64,000 nucleotides of DNA from Parelaphostrongylus tenuis. Lineage: Eukaryota > Nematoda > Chromadorea > Rhabditida > Metastrongylidae. Where the stretch lies: assembly GCA_019055375.1 (NCBI GenBank), contig JAHQIW010007128.1, forward strand, positions 1-64,000. Reading direction: 5' to 3'. A program made the position numbers and the translations under genes. The notes under the pieces were generated by a model. It was not told the DNA's origin. It saw nothing but the letters and a program-made list of their open reading frames with translations, and searched no databases. Of this stretch, positions 21,891 to 33,702 are shown in pieces; the stretch's first letter is position 1; the number at the start of each line of letters is the position of its first letter.

Positions 21891-23639
21891 GGGAGATATG
21901 CAAAGTGCTTCGACACTACTTTATTAGATTGAAGCGCTCTTCGAAAGCGGGAAAATAATTTGACGAGGCGAACAGGCAACTCAACACGCCAAGTCGATCA
22001 GTTATGAGGCAGCTTTTGTTGGCGTCTCGGCACTCTTGTGGCTGCAGTTTACATCATACCTGCCGTTAGGAATAAATTAGGCAAAAACAGAGTCAAAAAC
22101 ACGCATTTGTTCAGGATCTATCCTACGTGCTTTGAATAGATGTCTATTGTATCGAATAATTAGAAGATTTAACTCGACCGATCCACATATAGTGCTTTTA
22201 TTCTCGTTCTACTTTAGACATACTTTCACACGAATCACGAAGATTAGCAGAGAAACTCACGCAGACGTTCTCTCGTAATGGATAAAGTTGGTAGTTTCAC
22301 GAGTTTCTTATAAATGTATTTAGTTTTAGAGTGTAAAATAAATTTCTATGGCAGCGAAATGATAGCCAATACCCTACCTAATCTCTATCTGGTTAGAATG
22401 TTCAGTCGATTGAAAGGATGTCTTGCAAGCAGGTCAGTTGGTAACACTGAATGCAATAATTTTCGATCATCTTATTCATATGGACGATATACGTTCCTTC
22501 ATAAGAGAAGGGTTGGTTTCCCGTATACCTATAGCACTTGAGTGGCTAGCGGCCTTAGGCACTAGGAACTAGAGGGCCAAACCCTAGGCACTATAGCTTG
22601 CGAAGCAAAAAGTCTACAGAGCTGAAATAATCGAAGGTAAAGAGTGAATAGAGAAAGCTTCTGATCAGTGTTGACGATAGACACGTGATTCGTTTCGTTA
22701 AGAAAACAGTGAATGATGATAACAAAACACTCAAATAAAGGACTTAGAAAGGGATCATTGCTACGTGTCACAAAGCTTAATCTAGTCGCTTTTTCATCAT
22801 TGTTTGTTACCACATGACAGCATTACACCACAATCACCACTTGCAATATGTGGGTAAAAAATCACAAATAGTTGATTATCAAAGGTGCAGCAGGGAAAAT
22901 CAAGAACTCTGTGACTGATCTTAGTTCACTTTTTTTGCCTCGCTGTCGTATAAAATGATGCGCAATTCCATTCAGCCACCTCAAAACGTCATTCGAAAAA
23001 CCTCTTGTTCTACGTGCTATTTCCCTTACATTTTTCAAATAAGGGCGTCGTTGAATAAGGCTCTTCACTTAAGCGGTGCTCTACTGAAGAAGATTCGATG
23101 CGAACGACAACAAGAACGAAGACCAGCACACCGAGTGTGATTGCGGAAGAGCGACTCGAATTATCGGCTCAGATGAAAACGAAGTCGTTAAAACGTCGCT
23201 GAATAAATTCTTGTCATTGAACTTGTGCTATTGGCTTAATCAACAATGAAAATATCAATGAGTGGTGGTGACAAGGTTAAAAGAAAGTCAGTTTAAAAAA
23301 AACACGCAGTCTTCTCATCCAACCACTTTCATAATCGAATGTGTCCTCACGATCTTATGGAAAAATCTGAGACCTTTGTTTGAATCGCATAGGAAATTAC
23401 TTCTTTTACACCGGTTTATTCGCTACAATTCTAACACCTATTGATGAAGAGCAATCGACAATCGAACAGAATATACATGAGTGAGGAATGTGTCTGGCTC
23501 AAGTTAAGATATCACTTAGGGTATTAGCCGAACTGAAGTATGACAACAATGCATTCCTATTTTCTTTTCATCTTTGATTTGCGAAACTTGCTCAGAGTCC
23601 TTTAACAACTTTACGAACAGATGTTTTAGAGTTCCGTGG
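21891..23639. other. Gene-free stretch
   Basis: No exon with plausible splice sites, no motif and no recognised repeat. The ORFs up to 83 codons look like chance. Confidence 0.35.
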
Positions 23640-24390
23640 AAGATAACGACTTTCAAATAAAAGTCTTCTCGGTTAAGTCTCAGTGTCCTTAGCATGCCTA
23701 CCGGAGTTCCTTTTTAACCTCAAAGAGGGCTGATTTAGGAAATGTTAGTAGTAACCGAAATACCATTAAACACTCTTCAATGATAGCTTGTTCTCAACTG
23801 ATTGTGTATCGTTTGTGAAAGCGCAAAACCATGTGTTTGCCGTAGAAGAAAAGATAGTGATTGCATGAGCTTGGATACAGTGTAGCTAATTCCTTGTGAA
23901 GCAGCTGAGACGGAAACGTCAACGAAAAGCAGGCCACATTAGAACATTAGGCTTGCATAAACGAACATCTGGCTGGGAAACTTAGAGTCATAGAAAACGC
24001 TTTATTAGGCACACAAAAGGAGCAGAGATCTGCGGAGAAAATTTTGAAGTAGATCTGAGTACACCCGAACAGGAATTCAAATATCCGCATGCAAAATCGT
24101 TGAGGAAATTGAATAAATGCCAGAAATCGGAAAAGAATCATGTGAAGAAAAGTCTCGTAATTACAAGTGACATCGAGCATTTCTCAAGTTGATTTTCTAC
24201 ATGAACCGGGCACATTCTTCACTGATATAAGGCTCTGTGCGGCTCATTCCCATCAGTTAAGTGGAAACTTCAAAGGAAGAAAACGGTATGAGTTTGAATG
24301 AAGTTGTTTACAACATGAAATTTTCTATCAATGTTTCTCTGCCGATGCGTCTTGTTAGCAACCTCGTGTCTGCACAATAAGATAACTGTG
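23640..24390 (+). mobile_element. Penelope-like retroelement, third copy, heavily decayed
   Basis: Order of blocks follows the plus arm of the 11.3-kb copy: TCTTCAATGATAGC, AACGTCAACG, then CGAACATCTGGCTGGGAAAC (from the EHLAGK segment after GIY-YIG), TTTATTAGGCACACAAAAGG and ACCGGGCACA. No open frame. Confidence 0.5.
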
Positions 24391-24815
24391 AACTTTGTAT
24401 TTGCTCATCAAAGATAAGTCATGTGAACATAATAGTCCGCTAGACTAGATAGAGGTTATATTAAATTGGTTTATCATGACTCCATATACAAGATATGCCA
24501 AGTAATTTAGTATCATATGAGGGTAATGTAAGGTGGATTTATTTCGGTGGTAGTTACAAGAAGCTCTAGATTTTATGTGTAAACTTAAGATTATAGAGCT
24601 ATCAATTATAAAAACTGCCAACGATTCAACTTTTCAAAGGCGTGTCGATGGGAACACTCTGTAAGCAGTCAACAGATTTTGAGGCCAAAGTGAAGATTTT
24701 GCATCTGTCACGCATCTCAGTGGTTCTCCTTTCATAACTTTCCGATTCATGGTGATAGTCAGGTGTAGGAAAAGATGGAATACAAACGTACAAACATAGC
24801 GATAATAAAAGGCGG

Positions 24816-24960
24816 GTGTCGCAACGGTAGTGATGCCGACATCACGGGCACGACGCGTATTCGACACCACATTGATCTCACCAAACCTCTCGCCCCATCA
24901 AGGTCAGGAAATTGGTACCAAACTTTTCTGGGAGATTTTAGTTAACTGCAGTTCAAGATG
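24816..24960 (+). mobile_element. SINE family S remnant, copy 5
   Basis: Partial head (GTGTCGCAACGGTAG) and the GGTCAGGAAATTGGTACCAAAC..TCTGGGAG body block. No 3' end visible. Confidence 0.45.
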
Positions 24961-26199
24961 GGAACGCTCTATTCCAACCATCTGAAGACTTCAAAGAGAA
25001 TCGACTCGACCAGCATTCAACGGCATTCATGATGGAAAGAAAATCTGCACGTGGCAACCCAATGACGCGAAAAAAGCTGCAATACCTTTGAGGATATCAG
25101 ACGACGTTATCCACGCAATTGATGTGAAAGATGGGTCGTATCAAATGAATACATAAATAATAAATACATCATAAAAATCGTAGTGCTCTCTTCATCAACA
25201 ACTGTCTCTGTGACGCTCTAGCCACCACAGATATTTATATACACTTTCAGCTGACAAAAATCTCATTGTGGGACCTGATGCAAAACAAAAACAACTCATC
25301 TATAAAACACTTCTTCGTGAATTTTGAGCAAATCAAACAATATCTCTCGAACTATGCCTAACATGATAGCAGCAGTAAAGAAACTGTTGATTTATTACGA
25401 AAAGTCGTTGCAAAAAAAAAAGAGTTTGTAGTAATAAAGAAACAGCAGCGAATGATGCATTGAAAGCAGTGCAACGAATAGGTCGATGGGATGTGCTTGA
25501 ATAACACTTTTGTGATGCACCTGGCACTACTATTCGTATCTAAATATAGGTCGAGCTTTGAAATTAACGCGAAAACACATTCTGAATATTATTATACAAT
25601 TAATCCATTATTTATGCGTTTGTTCAGCATAGAGTGAGCCACTAATCAGTGAATTTTTGAAGCTTTAAAAAACTACATACCATTTTCCTGTTTGCTAAGC
25701 TATGAAGAAACTCATCTCGGCTCGTATTTCAGAAAATGAAGGTGGAGACGGATCTAAGGGAAAGCTACGACATGCGTTGTGGTCTAGACATCAACTATCA
25801 AAGCTACATTGAAGTTTAGTAGAGATATAATTTAGCACAAAAAAAAAATCCCTTGAATCTTACATTTTATAGGTCACATAGGTCGAGGGGTTGAACTTGT
25901 TCTAATGTGAAAATCGTATAGGCATCCGTACAATGTATATTTCGCTGGATCGAGGAAAATGGACCAATGAAATTTGCTAACCCTTCGTAAACTTTATTTT
26001 CCTAATACTGTTGCCACTACAGTCAATTGTGGTAAACCATATCGTTCATGATAGCGTCTATAAAGTTCAACTGAAATAAGTGGCACACAGATGACGGCAC
26101 AGAGAACAATGTTGAACATCAGACAATCCGATAATATCAAAAAATGCTGAGTGATTTGCAAAACTTCGAATCTCAGGACAGGAGTCGAACGTGTGTTTT
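24961..26199. other. Gene-free stretch
   Basis: CGACTCGACCAGCATTCAACGG near 25010 resembles GGTTTCGACCAGCATTCTACG near 29018, so a dispersed repeat is present. Otherwise nothing recognised. Confidence 0.3.
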
Positions 26200-26345
26200 G
26201 CTCAGCGCGGGGTCCGAGCTGCTGACAGCTTCGACCTTATATCGCAGAGGAAAGTAGCGACAGATCAACGGCTTTGATGGCCTAGAGGTAGCGCGCTCTA
26301 GTATTAGTGAGACGTGGGGCTCAACTCCCCGATTCAGTTTCGGAA
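26200..26345 (+). repeat. tRNA-like SINE, family T, copy 2
   Basis: Shares GCT.CTGACAGCTTCGA..TATATCG with copy 1. A-box-like GGCCTAGAGGTAGCGCG at 26279 and B-box-like GGGGCTCAACTCCCC at 26315. No good cloverleaf. Confidence 0.5.
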
Positions 26346-27185
26346 ATCATTTAACATCCTTGGATATATAATCACAACATCATAACACAAAAGTTCTCAT
26401 AGATTATACAGGTTCAATAATGGTTAGTTCTGTTGGATATTTACAAGTTTCAGAGATCGAATGCGTTTCAAGTGTCGTTCATCTGTTAATTTCCTCCACA
26501 CAAAGATAATTAATCGGAATCTTCCACACGTCACATATATTTCGCATGCGTATTAAAATGAGAGAAAGGCATTCATATCAGGTATGGTTTTTGGTCTTAT
26601 GTTTTGAAAAAGAAGCTGAAAATTAAAACTTCATAATGTGATATTTAAGGGTTGCCGAAATCTCAAATAAAGAAAAAAGAAGAGAACATAGGGACGTGCT
26701 ATTCAGATACTGGAACAGAGAGACTTTTTTAGACATTTTTTCGACGACCTAAACACAACGGTGAAGCTCTACGATGTGTCTCGCCCGTACTGGGCCCCTT
26801 ATTTACCTCTTAACCCATTTCCGTTGATTTACAGTGATATTTAAAAGCTAGTTTTCTTACTGTCAAAGATGCTTGTTACTGTAGATTGACTAAATTGGAA
26901 GTTAGGAGTAAGAAACTGTGCTTTTACGTGGTCTATTCATTTGAACCCATAAATCCATCGTATTTGTGTGAACCAACCCCGCTCTCACGACTACTGTAAC
27001 GCGGATTTAACTAAGACAGTAACACCTAAAGCTGACTATTGATGAGAGCATTTCCCTATTTAGACACTATTCTGCACCTTGCAGCTGCTCATGTTGTCAA
27101 TGACCAACAGTCATAATGAAGTTTAATGACTCAAAATTGTAATTAAGCTCAATAATCATTAAAATCAAAGGAATATTCTTTTTTT

Positions 27186-27620
27186 TTCATATATACCTAA
27201 GAGAATTGAGTGGTGAGCAAAAATACGACCCCAAACAGGAGTCGAACCCGCGTTCCACTCAATTCTCTTAGCTACGCATGAAATGTCATAAAACTGAGGA
27301 AAAGGTAGTAAAAACACTAGAAACCTGAAGTTCTACTTAGCACAATGGCCCTCAGTTTAACTGGGTTTATTAAGCGAAATCGCACACTCGACTAAACCTG
27401 TTAAAGGTTGGTGGTCGACGACTAACATAGAAATGGTGAAGAATGAGTAGTGGTGCGAATTTATCTCGGTGGTGTAGTGATGACAAGCGTCCCCGGTTTA
27501 TAAGAAACGCGGTTCAAGTCCCGTCCGTAGTCGTATTTTTGCTCATCACTCAATTCTTTTTGGTGTATATGAACATCATAAAACTGCGAAAAAGGCAGCA
27601 AAAACACAGTAGATCCGGAG
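27186..27620. repeat. Foldback element with tRNA-like arms
   Basis: 27190-27258 and 27505-27575 are inverted: AATTGAGTGGTGAGCAAAAATACGAC..TCGAACCCGCG against CGCGGTTCAAGTCCCG..GTCGTATTTTTGCTCATCACTCAATT. Each arm holds a B box; the right arm also has an A-box-like GGTGTAGTGATGACAAGCG. In addition 27286-27320 and 27571-27605 are direct copies of a CATAAAACTG.G.AAAAGG segment. Confidence 0.7.
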
Positions 27621-28471
27621 TAATTTTTCTTTCCCACACCAGTTCTTCCCAAGAGATACCGCAAATCTCGGACAGAAAACTCGTGTTTCAAAAATGGTGG
27701 TTGAGGTGATCAGAGAGCAACTTTCTCGAAACATCAACATAAACAGTCAGCGCGATATTCACCTACAATAGTTGCTATGAGCAACTCTGAAAAGCTAATC
27801 CCGTCGCTGATGACACATCACGCTTTATTCATTCTCTCTGATTTATTGTCTCGCTATAATTTACACCGAGTTAATAAGGAATGTAACGACTATGTAAGCA
27901 ATGAGCTGTTATCTAGTCAAAAACAACAGATCACATACACAACTAATCCACGTCAGAAGCAAGAACTATTGATATTTCTAAAATCCTAAATTGCGGAACG
28001 ATGTCCACATAATAGTAAAATAGGATCTACTATTCAATATCTTAATGAAAATGTTTATCTCACTGTATCTACAATACCCAAAACGTGTACTAAACCTAAG
28101 CATACGGCTTAAAGTATAAGAGATTCAACTCATCAGAGTCTATATTCTACTCGCAAATGTGAAAGGATCGATGTGGATCACAGGGTACACCAAAGGAAAT
28201 AACCGAACACGAAGAAACACTCGAGCTGCTAAGATCTGCTAATAGGGATAGATCACAGATCAGACTGATAAGCGAAATTTGACAGCGAATCTACAAAATA
28301 TTACTGCCGCTCCAGGACTTGGTATTTGGATCCTCATCCATTGCTAACAGCCCACCAAGCACAGATGGATAAGATTCTATTCCATACCTAAGAAACCTTC
28401 TTATAAATGATGTGGCAAAAAAAAAATTCAACATTTTTCGCTATAAAAACCCAGAATCGAATTTCATTCAT
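27621..28471. other. Gene-free stretch
   Basis: No supported exon or element. Confidence 0.3.
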
Positions 28472-28750
28472 TTGACCGCCGCTTGAGGTGATGTGATGCT
28501 ATAATGTACCCAATAATGTGGAGTGCCGTGCAAAAAACGTGCGTCAGCCGGGATTCAAACCCAGATCTCACTCTTTCCGGTAGCGTGTGCTGAACCGTTG
28601 CACCACTGACGCTCGTTTTGCATAGCACTCTTTTTACGCTACAATGCGTTATCAGTCAACAGCCAACGGAAAGCGTGAGATCTGAGTTCGAATCCCGGCT
28701 AACGCAAATGTTTTTGCACAGCACTCCACATTATTGGGTATATCATATCC
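28472..28750. repeat. tRNA-like foldback element, copy 2
   Basis: Outer arms ACCCAATAATGTGGAGTGCCGTGCAAAAA..GCGT and complement at 28700-28740 each run into a tRNA-like B box (GGGATTCAAACCC minus; GAGTTCGAATCCC plus). The left arm continues into an A-box-like CAGTGGTGCAACGG on the minus strand. Same family as 9746-9910 and the piece at 40640-40722. Confidence 0.72.
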
Positions 28751-29695
28751 CAGAATATTAACAAATTCATGAGGACACGACCTCCATAGAGCTTATCTGT
28801 AATGGAACACAGTGGCCTATGCACTTTCTAATAGTTTACCTTAACACACGAAAAAAACCTTCCTACAATTAAAATTCACAAATAGCTAAGGGGATAGATA
28901 GGAGTCGACAGTGTTGCAGACCATCACAAAGAAGGTCTAAATCAACAGTCCCTGGTAACGCTCTCTTGCAAATACGTGGGCATGCCTTAGCTCGGCTACC
29001 TTCATAAATGCAAAGTAAATGGTTTCGACCAGCATTCTACGACATTTAGAAAAAGACGAGGTCCTGAAGCAGCAGCCGAAAGACCAGTGAAATAGTTTGA
29101 AGCCCTTTGTTAAGGATGAATGTGAGTAGAAGAATCGAATGCAAAAATGCTCATTTTCACATGCTTGAATGTAATAAAGGGTCCCATGAAACAGATGATA
29201 GTTTATCCAATACGTATGCTGTGGTGGGAGTCAGTCACAGGAGGATGTCTTATAAATAATTTCTTTTCAACTTCTTATTTTCGATGAGAGACTACCGCTC
29301 CTGGAGAGAGTGTTGACAGTGAGACGCGAAAACCTTACGCCTCCGTGAACTGACATCGCATGCAGTGGTAAATATAATTTCATAAGCAAATCGTTGATTT
29401 CTGATTTACCATCGCTATAACTTTTAGACACAAATAAGAGGGAATCAAATCCATAAAGTATTCACTGCCACATTTTTTTGCAAAACCTATATTCACCAAT
29501 AAAAATGCAGATAAAAATCTAATTTCTACATGTGCACACGCACACGACCCCTCGCCACAATCTGCCATGCGAATCCAAAAATTTCTTGCATTCCATTAGC
29601 TTCCTCTTATTCGTCCTCCACAGATGTCGTCAAACATTCCACAATTTACTTAATCAGCGGATACGAGGTTGCTAGCAGACCACTCGTTCAATACA
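28751..29695. other. Gene-free stretch
   Basis: Contains the repeat-like phrase near 29018 also seen at 25010. No exon supported. Confidence 0.3.
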
Positions 29696-30010
29696 ATATT
29701 GACTTGTAATGGCTTATTCCAGTGCCTTCACCATCTTCCAAGTCGTCCTGGTGTTTTCCAACCCACCAGTTAATATGTATAACAGGTTCACCAAGCCTTA
29801 TATGGACGAGGTGTGTGTTATCTACATGGTGACTACAGGCTGGAAAGACAGCGAAACGGCCTCTGAAGAAGGTGAATGTAAGCCAACTGCCACCATCTAA
29901 ATTGTATAGAATAAATCGTCTGCAAACAACCTCGTGTTCGCTGAATAAGAAAACTAAGGAATTTTTCGGTCAACGCCTATGTTAATCGATAGTCAGCCTG
30001 GGGATGTGTT
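29696..30010 (+). mobile_element. Penelope-like 3' end fragment
   Basis: The block AACCTCGTG..CTGAATAAG..AACGCCTATGTTAATCGATAGTC aligns with the PLE end at 13595-13660. The upstream GACAGCGAAACGG..CTGAAGAAGG phrase resembles the ribozyme-like motif there. Confidence 0.5.
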
Positions 30011-30147
30011 CAAACATTTCACCTGTTGCTTCGGCTGCTGCTTGGAATTTCCATCTTCTTCATAAATGTTATGAAATGCTCATCGAGACTAGAGACAGTT
30101 CTCCCTGCAGTCTCAAAGGAAGCCATGCGAGAACGTTTCCTAAGGCG

Positions 30148-30745
30148 CTAGTTGACCAACTGCAAGAGAGTGCTATGGATGTGGCGCAAGCCAGAACCTT
30201 GCTTCCTGATACGCTGCAGCACCAGCCACTGCCCACGTCGTCCCAAAAAAGTTCTAGCTATATGACTAAAATTAAATTCAGCTTCCGAATTGCGAAACAG
30301 TGCGGATGGTGGGACTTTCATAGGTGTCATAGCACGTTTCGCAAAAAAGTCATCGTTGTCGCGATTATCTTGAAGAAAATTCCTCTCAATAAAGGAGATA
30401 AGAAACGAGAACCTTTCTAATAGTTGTTCAGCACATGAACCTTCCATTAATTTCTTCTGTGCCATTTCGGTAATTGAGTGGAAATGAATGAAAGCCGCAA
30501 TGACAACGAATGTGTGAAATAACTGATGAGATTGGAACTGAAAAAAAAGTCGTTCATAAACGTTAAAACAGTGACAGGTTGCAGAAAAAAATAGATAGGA
30601 AAGGTTTCTCCACAAAATCGCTAACCCATAGATCACATCTTCCAGGAAACCATCGCTCTGGAATTCTCGTAGCATAAATTGTTGCACCACCTATATACAT
30701 GGCTCCCATGGACACCATCCATACCAAGGACGCCTGAAAAAAAAA

Positions 30746-30798
<53 letters not shown>

Positions 30799-33650
30799 TA
30801 TGTACATACATACATATATAAATACAGGTATATACACGTGCACATATGTGTATATATACGTACATATACATATACATACATATATATCTCATGAATAAAA
30901 ACGAGCCTGAATTGAACCTTTTTTATTCGAAATGTTGCCCCATCCAATAAAATTCAAAAAATAAAACCGCAGCATCACTCGCAAACTGCAATTTATTCAA
31001 AGGTTCTCAACTTCATGTCTTCATAGAAAAAGACTTTCTCGCTGATCGCAGAGAGTGATATTAGAGCAGTAGCCCCGGTAAGTGCAGTGGCTAGCACGCG
31101 GCTCTGGAAAGGATGAGACGCCAGCTCAATTCTTCGTTAAGGCTACGAATTTTGCATGTTAGCCAGCGTCTTTAAATTGTGGACTTCAAAAACTGAAAAA
31201 GCTCGGTAAATCAATGACACAGTGATTGAATAGGAAAGTATCATATGGTCTTCACAAGGTCTTCTGCACTTCTTTTGTAGATGGTTTTTCCATCGCAATG
31301 TTATGAACGATACACCATGAATCTCGTAAGACAACTGAAGCCATTCGATGCAAAGGGTGAAACGAAGAATTCCCTGATTAATTCCCGGAACAGCACTAAG
31401 ATTACGAAGATTAAGGGGACTACCGTATGATGGCCTCTAGTCGAGTCGTTTTACCGTAAATCAAAGTCTTTCTTGAATGAGTACAACAGAGAAGTTTCGT
31501 TACAAGATGGACGAGATGCTTCAAAAGCGTCGCTTATTCGTAAGAACTTCTGGCACTTTATTATCCGTCTTTACAGTGTTTTTCTCTTCACTGAACGAAT
31601 CACGGTACTTCTGGTATTCAATCGTTTTTCGTCTTCGCGAACTTCGAATTACCTCACTGCAATCTCGAGGATAGCTTGGCTGTGGCGTTCCATAGGAAAA
31701 TCGTTATTGCCTTGAAAAGTGTCAGGGGGCGAAGTTTGGTCCCATGCGCGTCGCAACGAGCATCACAACCACTCAGCTACGGCGCCCTATTATTGAGAGC
31801 TAGTATAAAAAATACTCCCTCCTATATGACAAATCTCAGACACAAACATTAAACGATTGACGTTACAGATATTTAATTGTTTGGGTTACTTATACTCCAT
31901 GTCCACCGTTTCACTTTTCTTGTCAATACAATAAAAGGATAAAGGTTGAAGCTCTCGGCGTCGATCAATCCCTGAGGATACGCCCGATGCATTAGACTTC
32001 ATCAAGTGTCGTTTGTGGTGACTGAATGCACAACTGGCCTTCACAATGACTCACGGTGGCCTACCGATATATCACGTCATTGCTGCTATCCTCTCAGAGA
32101 AGTCTGGTACCATTTCCCAGATCCCACAGGGATGGAAGGATTGGTAAGCCTTGAGCGCAAAATTGAACCGCCGACTACGTGTTTATCGTAGGGCACTTTC
32201 AACACTGTGCCATAACGCACCCTGTCGACAACAAAATTCCCCTTTTTACTGTCTCGAAAGCTATAAGCTAAGAAAATCATCGGAAATCAAATTCAATACC
32301 TTCAAATGAATCATTGTTACAAAACAACTGAATCGCTTCGAGCTACTCTGCAATAGAGATAGAATGTAGTTTGCTTGCAAAACTTCCCTGGTTCTAATGG
32401 TTCCTATTTCAATTAATTTAACTATTCTTAAGCCGAGTTAACTACCGAAAAACGGCCTTTGTCTTAAGCAGATCAGTCTAATGAAATCTCGTTGTGTTGC
32501 TAATATCACACTTCTGTTCTATACATACTTCTTGATTCGAAAGACAACGACCTTTTTGTATATGAACTCTATTCCGTCCACAACCACTAAATGTGCAGCA
32601 GGAATGATTGCCGATAGTCCCATCGCAACAAAGACTCCCGCACGTAGCGGCCTAGAAACAACACAGTCAAAACGCGAAAAAAAAACAAAAGGAAAAAAAA
32701 CGAAAATCGAAGAATATGCTGTGGAAACAAACCTATATTTGGGCTGTGCGAATTTGTTCCACAATGAGACAATCATTGCCAGTACGCCCAAGACGCTGAT
32801 CATCGTTATATAGATGACCATTGGTTGTGGACGACAGTAGAACGCATAGTAAAGCCAAGGGATAAATGAGCCAACAATCAGCATTGTGATCCCAGTGTAA
32901 TCCAACCTATAGAGCTTAGTATACCCAAGGATGCTGATGGTATGCCAAAAAAAAAACTTTCGACGCCAGAGAATTTTGGACCTGAGTGCTATCCATACGA
33001 GGGTCATGTTACCACACCACCAAGGCTACATCTGCCAGCTAAACTGGATTTGATGGAGATATGTGCGCACCAAATCCAAACACGTCAACGCCTGGCTGCT
33101 GAAAGCCGTGATGCCTCATATCGAAGAAAGAGTGGTAGCAGCTCCAGCTTCACTGGTGTGGTGGTAGCACGCGCCCCCAGTACGGGTGGAACTTAAATTC
33201 GATTACTGCATGAGGTCTAAGATTTCTCAAGTACTCAGCATCCTCAGACAGACAATGATAACAGCATTACGTTCCACTAAGAGCGGTGAAAAATAGAAAT
33301 TCTTGCATACTACGGTTCTACAGTTTTCTCGTTCCTTAATGTTTTCCGTCTTCAAAATTTCTTCTTTCATTATTTGACATAAAAAACTGACGGAATCTCA
33401 CAAATCCATACGAGCAAGTAAGACCAGTGGTTCACTTTAAGACTACTGGAATTCTCACAACGACAAAAAGTTGCCATTTAGGTCAAAAATGTCAAATAAA
33501 CAACTTTCTTACAACTCAACGATATTTAAGGAAATAGCTTTCCTGGTCATTAGGAAGTTTCCTGTTACTAAAACGTGAATCAGTTTCAATGTTAACTGAT
33601 AATGCGGCCACGATTTCTGTGAGGGTCGGAAATAACAATGATTATATACA

Positions 33651-33702
<52 letters not shown>

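Noticed and set aside
30633..30947. ORF with long YIYIYI run
   Set aside because: Product of the TA microsatellite; the real PAQR exon at 30626-30733 is in another frame. The same applies to ORFs at 19931 and 33509-33972.
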